Part shown: piece after piece, positions 41,224 to 49,851 of the stretch
How the letters are laid out: each line of letters starts with the position of its first letter
How positions within the stretch are numbered: position 1 is the first letter of the stretch
NCBI RefSeq assembly: GCF_014257025.1
Contig: NZ_JACMSF010000016.1
Coordinates: 62,001-126,000, forward strand
DNA from: Streptomyces cupreus
GTDB taxonomy: Bacteria; Actinomycetota; Actinomycetes; Streptomycetales; Streptomycetaceae
Direction of reading: 5' to 3'
DNA length: 64,000 bases
Made by a program: the position numbers and the translations under genes
Notes under the pieces: model-generated
The model's input: the letters and a program-made list of their open reading frames with translations, nothing else
Told to the model about the DNA's origin: nothing
The model's database searches: none

Positions 41224-42432
41224 TTACGGGACGAGCTTCAGGAGCCGGTTCGGGGAGCCGGTGCCCGCGCTGGTGACCTTGCCGGTGGTCGCGCCACTGG
41301 TCAGGGCCGAGGCGACCTGGGCCGGTGTGGACGAGGCGTGGTTCGCCAGGTAGACCGCGGCCGCGCCCGCGACATGCGGGGTCGCCATCGAGGTGCCGGA
41401 GATGGTGTTCGTCGCGGTGTCGCTGGTGTACCAGCCGGCCGTGATGGAGGAGCCGGGCGCGAAGATGTCCAGGACCGAGCCGTAGTTGGAGTAGCCGGCC
41501 TTGGCGTCGGTGCTGGTGGTGGCGCCGACCGTGATCGCCGAGGCGACCCGGGCCGGGGAGTACGAGGAGGCGTTGGCGCTGCTGTTGCCCGCCGCGACCG
41601 CGTAGGTCACGCCGCTGGCGATGGAGTTGGCGACCGCGGTGTCCAGGGAGGTGGAGGCGCCGCCGCCGAGCGACATGTTGGCCACCGAGGGCCCGGAGTG
41701 GTTCGCCGTCACCCAGTCGATGCCCGCGATCACGCCGGCCGTGGTGCCGGAGCCGCTGTTGTTCAGCACGCGCACCGCGACGATGTTCGCCTTCTTGGCG
41801 ACACCGTAGGTCGAGCCCGCGATCGTGGTGGCCACATGGGTGCCGTGGCCGTTGCCGTCGGAGGCGGTGGTGTCGCCGTCGACCGCGTCATAGCCGTAGG
41901 AGGCACGGCCGCTGATCTGGGTGTGCGTGATCCGGACGCCGGTGTCGATGACGTAGACCGTCACTCCGCTGCCCGCGCTGTCCGGGTAGGTGTAGGTGCC
42001 GGAGAGCGGAAGCGAGGTCTGGTCGATCCGGTCCAGGCCCCAGGGGGCGCTCGTCTGGGTGGTGTCGGCGAGCCGGACGCGCTGGTTCTGCTCGACGGAG
42101 GCCACCGCCGGGTCGGCGGCGAGTCCGCGGGCCTCGGCCGCGGAGAGGGTGGCCGAGTAGCCGTTGAGGACCTTGCCGAACGTCTTCTTGACCGAGCCGC
42201 CGTACTCCTTGATCAGGCCCTTGCCCTCGCTGGAGGACGCCTTGAGGCCGGCGCCCTTCTTCAGCGTGACGATGTAGCTGTCCTTGATGGCCGTGGGGGA
42301 GCCGGCGGCAAGGACCTTGCCCTCGGCCGGTGCGGCCTGGGCGGGCAGGGAGGTGAGTCCGCCGACGAGGGCTGCGGTCGCCAGGCCGGTTGCCGCGGCG
42401 AACCGGAGCTTCTTGCTGCGCAGTTGTGCCAT
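41224..42432 (-). CDS. Secreted subtilisin-family (S8, proteinase K-like) protease
   Basis: This 402-residue prepro-protease has a signal peptide ending near SLPAQAA (residue 34), an inhibitor I9 propeptide (DSYIVTLKKGAGLKASSSEG to VASVEQNQRVRL) and a proteinase-K-type catalytic domain. The triad is Asp in TVYVIDTGVRITH, His in GNGHGTHVATTIAG and Ser in SGTSMATPHVAGAAA. The oxyanion Asn is in VAAGNSSANA. It ends shortly after the catalytic domain, with no extra C-terminal module. On the minus strand a TTGACA-N17-TTCTAC promoter occurs at 42544-42516. Confidence 0.93.
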   Translation of the reverse strand: MAQLRSKKLRFAAATGLATAALVGGLTSLPAQAAPAEGKVLAAGSPTAIKDSYIVTLKKGAGLKASSSEGKGLIKEYGGSVKKTFGKVLNGYSATLSAAEARGLAADPAVASVEQNQRVRLADTTQTSAPWGLDRIDQTSLPLSGTYTYPDSAGSGVTVYVIDTGVRITHTQISGRASYGYDAVDGDTTASDGNGHGTHVATTIAGSTYGVAKKANIVAVRVLNNSGSGTTAGVIAGIDWVTANHSGPSVANMSLGGGASTSLDTAVANSIASGVTYAVAAGNSSANASSYSPARVASAITVGATTSTDAKAGYSNYGSVLDIFAPGSSITAGWYTSDTATNTISGTSMATPHVAGAAAVYLANHASSTPAQVASALTSGATTGKVTSAGTGSPNRLLKLVP

Positions 42433-42515
42433 ACGAGGGAGTCCTCCTCATTGGCGACGCGCGCTTGGGTGGGCACGCGTCTGTGGGGTGGATAAAGACT
42501 CGGTGCTCTACGTGC

Positions 42516-42544
42516 GTAGAACAAGAGAGTTGAGGGGTTGTCAA
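42516..42544 (-). promoter_or_regulatory. Promoter for the subtilisin gene
   Basis: On the minus strand TTGACA (42544-42539) and TTCTAC (42521-42516) are separated by 17 bases, giving an 83-base leader to the ATG at 42432. Confidence 0.55.
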
Positions 42545-42693
42545 CAAAGCTGTCATGGACACGTAATCAAATTCATAGTGAACACATAGGGTGCCGGTCG
42601 ATTCGTGGTCGAAAGTCTTGACATGAACACTTCCCATCAACACGCGTAGTTGCTACGACAGTTGTGGCAGAGATCCTGCTAAAGGGAGGTTCC

Positions 42694-43488
42694 ATGAGAC
42701 GTTCCCGAATTGCCGCTTACGTCAGCTCGCTCCTCCTCGCCCTCGGCGCCGTGCTCACCGGCGCGGGCTCGGCCCAGGCCGCCACGGGCCCCTATGTGGC
42801 GCTGGGTGACTCCTACGCGTCAGGCGTCGGCGCCGGGAGCTACATCAGCTCCAGCGGCGACTGCAAGCGCAGCACGAAGGCCCACCCGTACCTGTGGGCG
42901 GCCGCCAACTCACCCTCGTCGTTCGCCTTCACCGCCTGCTCGGGCGCTCGAACGGGTGATGTTCTGGCCAATCAGATGAGCCCGCTCAACTCCAGCACCG
43001 CCCTGGTCTCCATCAGCGTCGGCGGCAACGACGCCGGGTTCGCCGACGTCATGACGACCTGTGTGCTCCAGTCCGACAGCTCCTGCATCTCGCGCATCAA
43101 CACCGCCAAGGCGTACGTCGACTCGACGCTTCCCGGCAAGCTCGACAGCGTCTACTCGGCGATCCGCTCCAAGGCCCCGTCCGCCCACGTGGTCGTGCTC
43201 GGCTACCCGCGCTTCTACAAGCTCGGCCAGTCGTGCCTCGGCCTCTCGGAGACCAAGCGCAAGGCCATCAACGACGCGGCCGACTACCTGGACGCCGCAG
43301 TCGCCCGCCGCGCCGCCGCGCACTCCTTCACGTTCGGCGACGTCCGCACCACCTTCACCGGCCATGAGATCTGCTCCGGCAGCTCCTGGCTGCACAGCGT
43401 CAACTGGTTCAACATCGGCGAGTCGTACCACCCGACCGCGGCCGGCCAGTCCGGCGGCTATCTGCCGGTCCTGAACAGCGCCGCCTGA
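42694..43488 (+). CDS. Secreted SGNH/GDSL lipase-esterase
   Basis: This 264-residue secreted enzyme has a signal peptide of about 30 residues (GAGSAQAATG). SGNH blocks are all visible: block I YVALGDSYASGVGAG (nucleophile Ser), block II CSGARTGDV (oxyanion Gly), block III VSISVGGNDAGFADV (oxyanion Asn) and block V SYHPTAAGQSGGY (catalytic His). Six conserved cysteines should form three disulfides. It closely matches the known Streptomyces extracellular lipase family that includes SCO1725 (from memory). The ATG has AAAGGGAGG at 4-base spacing. It is divergent from the subtilisin gene over a 261-base region with a TTGACA at 42618. Confidence 0.93.
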   Translation: MRRSRIAAYVSSLLLALGAVLTGAGSAQAATGPYVALGDSYASGVGAGSYISSSGDCKRSTKAHPYLWAAANSPSSFAFTACSGARTGDVLANQMSPLNSSTALVSISVGGNDAGFADVMTTCVLQSDSSCISRINTAKAYVDSTLPGKLDSVYSAIRSKAPSAHVVVLGYPRFYKLGQSCLGLSETKRKAINDAADYLDAAVARRAAAHSFTFGDVRTTFTGHEICSGSSWLHSVNWFNIGESYHPTAAGQSGGYLPVLNSAA

Positions 43489-43506
43489 TCCTTCAGCAGT
43501 TTGGTC

Positions 43507-45111
43507 TCAGTCGCTCGGTGAAGGGGAAGGGGAGACCCCGTCCGTCGGGGTCTCCGTCACACACGTCACCGAGAACGGAACCGAGTTGGAGGTCGTCTCC
43601 ACCGGATCCCGGACCTCGACGCTGATCTCGTTCTCGAAGGTCCCGCTGTCCGAATTTCCGGCGGATGTCGTCACGAACGCCCGGTCCTGCTTGGTCTTGG
43701 TGCCGCCCTCCGGGAACGACAGCGTCTTCCAGCCCTGGTCCATGACATCGCCGTCCCGCGACACCCAGCGATAGCTGACCTCCGCGGGCAGCCGCCCCAC
43801 CGTGAACGTCGCCGTGAAGGCCGGGGCCTCGGCCTCCGGCGGCGGACAGGAACCCTCGTACTCCGTGTTCGACCCGGCCAGGGACACCTGCACGGACTGC
43901 GGCGGCGGGGTCGTCCGCGTCGGAGTCTCGCTCGGCGTCGGTGTCGGGGTGTCGTCGTCGGTCTCGGACGGTGTCGTCTTCGTTCCCGTCTCCGCCTGGC
44001 TGGTGGTGTCGCCCTGGGCCCCGTCGCCGCCGTCCTCCCGGTTCAGCAGGGCGTACGTCAGTCCGGCGACCGCCAGCGCGAGCGCGGCGAGGCCCGCGAC
44101 CAGGACGACGGCGGCACGCCGGTTGCGGTCGGGGCGCTCGGGGCCGGTGGAGGGCGTGGGGGTGGTGGGCGCCGTGGGATAGGGCATCGGCGGGGTCGGC
44201 GGCTGCTGATGCGCGGCGACGGTCGGGGCGAACGGCGTCGCCCGTACCGTCCCCGCGCGGGGAGTGCCTCCCGCGCCGACGATCCGCAGCTCCTGCTCCG
44301 CCTGCTCCGCCGCCAGCCGCTCGGCGGGGTCCTTGCGCAGCAGTCCCTCGATCACCGGGGCGAGCGGACCGGCCCGGTGCGGCGGCGGCAGCTCCTCGTC
44401 GACGATCGCGCGCAGGGTGTTGAGCGGGGTGTCCTGGCGGAACGGGGAGTTGCCCTCGACCGAGGCGTACAGCAGCACCCCGAGCGACCACAGGTCGGAC
44501 TCGGGGCCGGGCGTGCGGCCCAGCGCCCGCTCCGGGGCGAGGAACTCGGGCGAGCCGATCACCTCACCGGTCATCGTCAGCGCGGAGCTGCCCTCCACCA
44601 TGGCGATCCCGAAGTCGGTGAGCACCACCCGGCCGTCGTTCGCCAGCAGGACGTTGGCCGGTTTCACATCCCGGTGCAGCACCCCGGCCCCGTGCGCGGC
44701 CCGCAGCGCCGCCAGCACCTCGGCACCGATGTGCGCGGCGCGCTGCGGGGGCAACGGGCCCTCGGCGTCCAGGAGTTCCGCGAGCGAGATCCCGCGCACC
44801 AGCTCCATCACGATCCATGGCCGGCCGTCCTGCGTGGCCACGTCGTACACCGTCACCACATTCCGGTTCGCCACCCGCGCCGCCGCCCACGCCTCGCGCT
44901 CCAGGCGGGCGTACATCCGCTCCACCTCGGCGGCCGGCAGACCGTGCGGGGCGCGCACCTCCTTGACGGCGACCTCGCGGTGCAGCACCTCGTCCCGGGC
45001 GCGCCAGACCGTCCCCATACCGCCCTCGCCCAGGGGGGACAGGAGACGGTAGCGGCCCGCGATCACTCGTTCACTGCCCGGTGCGTCGGACACGGGCGCC
45101 CCCATTCGCAT
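43507..45111 (-). CDS. Membrane Ser/Thr protein kinase
   Basis: This 534-residue Hanks-type kinase has a glycine loop LGEGGMGTVWRARD, catalytic Lys in REVAVKEVRAP, catalytic loop GVLHRDVKPANVLL, DFG in VVLTDFGIAMVEG and APE-equivalent EFLAPERALG. A Pro/Thr juxtamembrane region leads to one membrane helix (AAVVLVAGLAALALAVAGLTYALL, about 330-353). The extracellular part is a Thr/Pro linker plus a compact domain (VQVSLAGSNTEYEGSCPPPEAE onward) with one cysteine pair and no PASTA repeats, suggesting a distinct ligand. It lies 33 bases after the metal-permease gene on the same strand and may be co-transcribed with it. Confidence 0.92.
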   Translation of the reverse strand: MRMGAPVSDAPGSERVIAGRYRLLSPLGEGGMGTVWRARDEVLHREVAVKEVRAPHGLPAAEVERMYARLEREAWAAARVANRNVVTVYDVATQDGRPWIVMELVRGISLAELLDAEGPLPPQRAAHIGAEVLAALRAAHGAGVLHRDVKPANVLLANDGRVVLTDFGIAMVEGSSALTMTGEVIGSPEFLAPERALGRTPGPESDLWSLGVLLYASVEGNSPFRQDTPLNTLRAIVDEELPPPHRAGPLAPVIEGLLRKDPAERLAAEQAEQELRIVGAGGTPRAGTVRATPFAPTVAAHQQPPTPPMPYPTAPTTPTPSTGPERPDRNRRAAVVLVAGLAALALAVAGLTYALLNREDGGDGAQGDTTSQAETGTKTTPSETDDDTPTPTPSETPTRTTPPPQSVQVSLAGSNTEYEGSCPPPEAEAPAFTATFTVGRLPAEVSYRWVSRDGDVMDQGWKTLSFPEGGTKTKQDRAFVTTSAGNSDSGTFENEISVEVRDPVETTSNSVPFSVTCVTETPTDGVSPSPSPSD

Positions 45112-45144
45112 GCGCGCGAAATCTCCTTTTCCTCACAAAGTAGC

Positions 45145-46653
45145 TCAACCGAGTGCGGATGCCGCCCCCTTGAGCACCAATCCGGCCCCAAGAGCTACGA
45201 CGACCAACGCGGACAACAGCGGTGCGGTACGGCGGACCAGACCCGCCAGCGGATGGGCGGCCCAGCGCGGCCGCCGCTCCAGGACCTTGCCGGCCCCCGC
45301 CCCCAGCCGTACGACGGCGAACCCCGCCGCGGCGAGGGTGAGAGCGAGCCCGACCCCGTACGCCACGACGAGCAGCAGCCCGAACCAGGCGTGCCCCAGC
45401 GCCGCGGCACCGACCAGGACCACGACGGCGGAGGGGCTGGGCACGAGCCCACCGGCGAACCCCAGGAGGATCGTGCCGCGCACGGTGGGGGCGGTGGCGT
45501 GGGTGTGCGTATGGCCACCGTGGGTGTGGGTGACCGGGTGCGTGTGCTCGTGGGTGTGGGCGCCGACCAGGACGGGGGTGCGCTCGTGCACGGGCGCGTG
45601 GGAGTGCGTGTGCTGGTGGCTCCGGCTGTGCCAGGCCCGTCGTACGAGGGTCGCGCCCGCGGCGGTGACGAGGGCGCCGCTGGCGATGCCCAGCCAGGCG
45701 ATCACGGACGGCGCCGCCGCAGAGCCCGCGGTGACCAGCAGGCCCAGGGCGACCACGCCCAGGGTGTGGGTGACCGTCACCGAGGCGGCGAGCGGCAGGA
45801 CGTCCTTCATCCGGGCATGCCCGCCACGGGCCGTGGCCACCGCCGCCATCAGCGTCTTGCCGTGGCCCGGGGCGACGGCGTGCAGCGCGCCGAGGCCGAC
45901 CGCGATGCACAGGGCGAGCGCGGCGAAACCGACGGTGAGGTCGTTCCGGGCCACCAGCGAGTCCAGGGCCCGCGTCCAGCGGTCGGCGCCACGCGGCAGC
46001 ACGGAGGCGGCGGGTGCGTCCCGCTCCTCCTCGGCCAGCGCGGGCCCGCCAGGACGCACGCTCAGGGAGGCGGACGCGGTGTCGGCGGGGGAGAAGAGCA
46101 GTTCCTCGGGGTAGCCGGTCAGCTCACCGGACAGCGATTCCTTCGGTACGTCGGAGGCGGTGAGCGTCATCCGGTCGCCGCGCGCGGTGATCTCCCGCCA
46201 GCCCGGCCCGGACTCCGCACCGGCGGCGCGGAAGCCGAGCTCCAGGCTCTCGGCGTCGGGCAGCGGAGCGCGGAGCAGGCACTCCACGCGCAGGGTGTCG
46301 AGGCCGGCCTGTCCGGGCCCCACGCGCGCGTGGCTGTTCTCGACGGTGAGGGGGACGCTCCGGCCCTCGACGGTGAGGGCGCTGTCCCGGGCGGCGGTTG
46401 CGCACCGCCGCCCGGCCCATTCGTCGAGGCCCAGCCGATGGATGTCCGGCTCGGCCTGGGTCGCCGGGATCTCCGCGAGATCCTCGACATGCTCCACGCG
46501 GAGGGCGCCGGGGGCGGCGACGAGTCCGTCGTAACGGTTGACGGTGAAGTTGCCGAGGGGGTGCGCGCTCGCGGGCGGGGAGGCGGCCAGCACGAGTGCG
46601 CCGACGGCCGTGAGCACGGCCGCGCCGGAGGCGACCAGACGACGGAGGGTCAC
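45145..46653 (-). CDS. RcnA/NiCoT-like metal permease with extracellular N-domain and His-rich loop
   Basis: This 502-residue protein has a signal sequence and an extracellular N-terminal domain beginning AHPLGNFTVNRYDGLV, about 200 residues. The membrane part contains GLGALHAVAPGHGKTLMAAV, the HX4-GHGKT-type signature of RcnA/NiCoT nickel-cobalt transporters. A long cytoplasmic loop is extremely His-rich (HSRSHQHTHSHAPVHERTP and further HTH repeats), fitting metal binding, then TILLGFAGGLVPSPSAVVVL, the second signature. It probably moves Ni, Co or another divalent metal; direction is unknown. The ATG overlaps the TPR gene stop by 4 bases. Confidence 0.83.
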   Translation of the reverse strand: MTLRRLVASGAAVLTAVGALVLAASPPASAHPLGNFTVNRYDGLVAAPGALRVEHVEDLAEIPATQAEPDIHRLGLDEWAGRRCATAARDSALTVEGRSVPLTVENSHARVGPGQAGLDTLRVECLLRAPLPDAESLELGFRAAGAESGPGWREITARGDRMTLTASDVPKESLSGELTGYPEELLFSPADTASASLSVRPGGPALAEEERDAPAASVLPRGADRWTRALDSLVARNDLTVGFAALALCIAVGLGALHAVAPGHGKTLMAAVATARGGHARMKDVLPLAASVTVTHTLGVVALGLLVTAGSAAAPSVIAWLGIASGALVTAAGATLVRRAWHSRSHQHTHSHAPVHERTPVLVGAHTHEHTHPVTHTHGGHTHTHATAPTVRGTILLGFAGGLVPSPSAVVVLVGAAALGHAWFGLLLVVAYGVGLALTLAAAGFAVVRLGAGAGKVLERRPRWAAHPLAGLVRRTAPLLSALVVVALGAGLVLKGAASALG

Positions 46654-47960
46654 TCGCCCGCCTCCAGATCCTTCAGGGCGGTACGGGCCTCGCGGGCGCC
46701 GAGCGGCGAGAAGCCCGGGTTGAGCCGCAGGGTCGCCGACAGATGCTTCTCGGCGTCCCGCTCATGACCGGCGGCGCGCTCGATCATGCCCCGGTGATAG
46801 AGGAACGTCGCGTTGCGGTAGCCGGTGGCCGTGGCCCGGCGCGCGTAGGGCAGTGCCTCCTCGTCACGGCCGTTCATGTGCAGGGCCCAGGCCAGGGCGT
46901 CGGCGGTGTGCACGGTACGGCGGCGGTCCCACTCGGCGCGGGCCGCGCGCAGGGCGGCGTCGGCGTCGCCGTGGTCGGCGGCGGCGAGCGCGGTGTCGAG
47001 GTCGACGTTGACGCCGTTGGCCCGGGCGAGCGCGGTCCAGGCGTCGACGAGGTGGTACTGGTCGCCGGCTCGGTCGTCCTGACCGGCGGCCTCGTACAAC
47101 TCGCCGAGCACGACGAGCGGCCCGGGGAGCGGGGACCGCGCGACGACGGCCTCCATGCCCTTCACCGCCGCCTCCGGTTCCCCACCGGCGGCCTGCGCAC
47201 GGGCGCGGCCCTCCAGCGCGGGCAGATAGGTGTCGTCGGCGGCGAGGGCACGCGCGTACTGGAGCAGGGCCTCCTCGTAATCGCCCTGGTTCCAGGCGAG
47301 TTGGCCGAGCTGAGTGGCCACGTACGCCACGTCCGAGGGAGCGGTGGCCGAGGAGAGCGCCTGCTCCAGCACGCGCCGCGCGGTCCTCACGTCGCCGCGC
47401 AGCTCGTGCACGTACGCGTACCGAGTGAAGACGGGGACTCCCGGCCGACGCTCGTCGGCGACGTCGGCGGCCTCGGCGGCGTCGTCGTAGCGCCCGAGCT
47501 CCACCAGCGCGTCGACCCGGCTGGCCAGCGCCCGCTCACTGTAGGGATTGGCCTTCAGCGCTCGCTCCGCGTACTTGAGGGCGTCCGGGAAGTCATGCCG
47601 AGCCGCTGCCAGGGCGGCCTGTCCGGCGAGGGCCTGATCATTTCCGGGCTCCAGCGACAGGGACCGCTTCAGTACCCGCTCGGCCTGCGGGTAGCGGGAG
47701 GCGTCGCCGTTCATGCGGGCCTGCTCCACATACGCGAGACCAAGGGTCGCCCAGCCGCTGAAGTCCCGAGGTTGCTCGCGCAGATGGCGTTGCAGCGACG
47801 ACACATTGGCGTCGAGGTCCCCCGAGGCGAGACTCACCGGGGAAACGGCGGGGACGCCGTTCTCCGGAACATCCCCTCCGAACGCGACGGCCCCCGCGGT
47901 AAGCGCAATAGCCAACAACCCGGCACACAGCCCGAGTTGGATGTGGGTGCGCGAGATCAT
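46650..47960 (-). CDS. Exported or membrane-anchored TPR-repeat protein
   Basis: This 436-residue protein starts at ATG 47960 (MISRTHIQLGLCAGLLAIAL) with AGGAGAGG upstream. An N-terminal signal or anchor is followed by about eight tetratricopeptide-like helical pairs (WATLGLAYVEQARMNGDASR, ALKYAERALKANPYSERAL, EEALLQYARALAADDTYL, FLYHRGMIERAAGHERDAE). TPR arrays scaffold protein complexes, here outside the cytoplasm. The 4-base overlap with the metal-permease gene implies a joint function. It is separated from the upstream DUF4331 gene by a dispersed repeat. Confidence 0.85.
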   Translation of the reverse strand: MISRTHIQLGLCAGLLAIALTAGAVAFGGDVPENGVPAVSPVSLASGDLDANVSSLQRHLREQPRDFSGWATLGLAYVEQARMNGDASRYPQAERVLKRSLSLEPGNDQALAGQAALAAARHDFPDALKYAERALKANPYSERALASRVDALVELGRYDDAAEAADVADERRPGVPVFTRYAYVHELRGDVRTARRVLEQALSSATAPSDVAYVATQLGQLAWNQGDYEEALLQYARALAADDTYLPALEGRARAQAAGGEPEAAVKGMEAVVARSPLPGPLVVLGELYEAAGQDDRAGDQYHLVDAWTALARANGVNVDLDTALAAADHGDADAALRAARAEWDRRRTVHTADALAWALHMNGRDEEALPYARRATATGYRNATFLYHRGMIERAAGHERDAEKHLSATLRLNPGFSPLGAREARTALKDLEAGE

Positions 47961-48006
47961 TGCCCTCTCCTGGATCACTGACGAAGAAACGGAAGGGATA
48001 CGCCGG

Positions 48007-48097
48007 TCAGGGGCGCGGGGCTGCATCCATTTGCGGCTCCGCCGCGTGGGCGCGACCAGCCACATACGAGTCGCGGCCAAGGAAATCCCCGCACCCC
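48007..48097. repeat. Dispersed Streptomyces intergenic repeat element
   Basis: The stretch opens with GGGGCGCGGGGCTGC and includes GCGGCTCCGCCGC and GGGCGCGACCAGCCAC, closing with CCCCGCACCCC. This matches a short repeat with GGGGCGCGGGGA and GCGCGACCAGCCAC blocks that I know from many Streptomyces intergenic regions. It is internally self-complementary and lies in the 147-base gap between the DUF4331 and TPR genes, where it may act as a terminator or RNA processing site. Confidence 0.55.
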
Positions 48098-48107
48098 AGC
48101 GGAGCGC

Positions 48108-49643
48108 CTAGTACGCCCGCTCCCGCATCCGCCGCCACCAAAGCAACCCGGCCCCGATCAGAACGACACCGATAGCCCCCGCCCCCGCGGAAGCCGCGAT
48201 CAGCGTGGTGTCGGAGGAACCCCCGGAGGAACCCGCAGGCGACAACGCGTCCCCTAGCTGATTGCGCACGTCGTTCCCACCGGAGGTACCCTTCGCCAGC
48301 GGCCCCCGAGACCCCTCCGTCGGCAGCGCCACATACGGGAACGCCTTCTCGAAGTCCTTGTCGTTCTTGTCGACCGCGTCCCCCAAGTCGTTCTTGGAGC
48401 CCACGAGTTCACCCTCGACGACCTGAAGCGACGCGTCGATCACGTCATCCGTCAGCCGACGCCCGTTGGGGAACCCGGAGTTGTCACCGTCGAGCACCCC
48501 CAGCCGCTTCGGCTCGGCGGCGGGCTTGATGGACGTGTTCAGCCGCAGCTCCTCCGCGGGACGCACATGAGGCGGCTGATTGAGCCCCTTCACGCCCTTG
48601 AGGAACACATCGACGAGGTCGTTGCGAGGCTCGGCCGGCGCCGGGATCTTGTAGATCGCCTCGATGAGCTTCGGCAGCTCGGGATTGGTCACGTTCTTCA
48701 GGAACTGCGCGTCGTCCCAGGGCGCGCTCGCGTTGAACTTGTCCTTGTCCTTGAGCGGATTGACGACCTCGTTCACGAGCGGCATGCCCAGCCGGGACAC
48801 CTGAGCGAAGTGCCCCTGCGCGTTCTTGCGCTGGGTGGTCGACCAGATGCCCACGATCGGCTGCTCGGCCGACTCCGTGATCATGTGCGTGGGCACCTGC
48901 AACGCGATCGAGTTGACGTTGTACCCCTTGAGCGTGTCGTTCCCGACCTCGCTCAGATTCCCCCCGTACAGCAGGTCGAAGACCCGCAGATCGAGGAAGA
49001 ACGGGTCATCGGCCTGACCGGCGAACGACGAGGCACCACCGGCCAGTTGATGGACAGCTTGCGAGCGCAGCTTCGCGTAGTCCGGCATGGATGCCTTGCC
49101 GACGTTCGACGGCGCCACCGGCACATCGTCGGCGATCTTCGTCCTCGACACCAGGTGCTGGTTCTTCAGCCGCAGCAGATCGATGTCGTAGGACTGCGTG
49201 ACGTTCAGGTCCGGGTCGTCCAGGCTCTCGACCGGGCCGGTGTTGTACAGGAACGTCTTCTTGTTCTTCACATGCGTCTTGAACGTGAAGCGGTACAGCA
49301 GCTCGCCCTGCGCGTCGCCGTTGTTGTCGATGTGGATGTCGTACTGCGCGTCCTCGGCGAACGTGAAGAAGTTCGGTCCGCCGGCCGGCTCCTCGAAGGG
49401 GATCCAGTTCGCGACGATCGTCGTCGTGTCCGGCTTGTCGGGGCTGACGAACGCGTACACGTCCGTGTTGTCGTACTGCGGAGTCCCCGAGATCAGCGGG
49501 GCCTCCCGGTGGCTGGAGGCGGAGGCCGCCCCCGGTTCCAGCGCGGTCACGCCGGCGGCTGCGAGCCCTCCGGCGGCCAGCGCACCACAGATGAGAGTCG
49601 CGACGCTCGCGCGTCCCGCGCCGCTCCTGGAGATAGGTGTCAT
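48108..49643 (-). CDS. Secreted DUF4331 protein with C-terminal membrane anchor
   Basis: This 511-residue protein has a signal peptide (ALEPGAASAS) followed at once by the DUF4331 domain: SHREAPLISGTPQYDNTDVYAF and ANWIPFEEPAGGPNFFTF are the family hallmarks. The domain extends to about residue 440. A Gly/Ser linker and a single C-terminal helix (LIAASAGAGAIGVVLIGAGLLWW) with RRMRERAY after it anchor it in the membrane. DUF4331 has no established activity. The gene is divergent from sigK, and its minus-strand promoter (49708-49681) resembles the SigK consensus, so it is the prime SigK target candidate. Confidence 0.9.
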   Translation of the reverse strand: MTPISRSGAGRASVATLICGALAAGGLAAAGVTALEPGAASASSHREAPLISGTPQYDNTDVYAFVSPDKPDTTTIVANWIPFEEPAGGPNFFTFAEDAQYDIHIDNNGDAQGELLYRFTFKTHVKNKKTFLYNTGPVESLDDPDLNVTQSYDIDLLRLKNQHLVSRTKIADDVPVAPSNVGKASMPDYAKLRSQAVHQLAGGASSFAGQADDPFFLDLRVFDLLYGGNLSEVGNDTLKGYNVNSIALQVPTHMITESAEQPIVGIWSTTQRKNAQGHFAQVSRLGMPLVNEVVNPLKDKDKFNASAPWDDAQFLKNVTNPELPKLIEAIYKIPAPAEPRNDLVDVFLKGVKGLNQPPHVRPAEELRLNTSIKPAAEPKRLGVLDGDNSGFPNGRRLTDDVIDASLQVVEGELVGSKNDLGDAVDKNDKDFEKAFPYVALPTEGSRGPLAKGTSGGNDVRNQLGDALSPAGSSGGSSDTTLIAASAGAGAIGVVLIGAGLLWWRRMRERAY

Positions 49644-49680
49644 GCCGTCCGTCCTCGGTTCAACTTGCCTGACGCACCGG

Positions 49681-49708
49681 GATTCGGAGCGGGGCGCGGA
49701 GCGGATTG
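49681..49708 (-). promoter_or_regulatory. SigK-like promoter for the DUF4331 gene
   Basis: On the minus strand CAATCC (49708-49703) is followed after 16 bases by CGAATC (49686-49681). Each hexamer has one mismatch to the mycobacterial SigK consensus CCATCC-N16/17-CGAATA. It leaves a leader of about 30 bases before the ATG at 49643. Confidence 0.6.
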
Positions 49709-49772
49709 GTCCGACCTGAAAACTGATTTGGCGCCCCGCCGACCCGCGTTTTCGGCTTCCTGATCCGTAACC

Positions 49773-49800
49773 CCATCCGGAGGTGGGTGCGTTGCGAATA
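49773..49800 (+). promoter_or_regulatory. SigK-type autoregulatory promoter upstream of sigK
   Basis: CCATCC (49773-49778) and CGAATA (49795-49800) are separated by exactly 16 bases, a perfect match to the promoter consensus known for M. tuberculosis SigK. Transcription from here would begin near 49807, which places the true sigK start downstream at TTG 49852. Confidence 0.75.
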
Positions 49801-49851
49801 CCTCGTGGGACGGGACGGCCCAGATGCGGTCTCGCGGGAGGGGGAGACGAG

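Noticed and set aside
49783..49851. Earlier sigK starts (GTG 49783 or TTG 49792)
   Set aside because: They lie inside or upstream of the CCATCC/CGAATA promoter, and the extra residues do not match SigK proteins.
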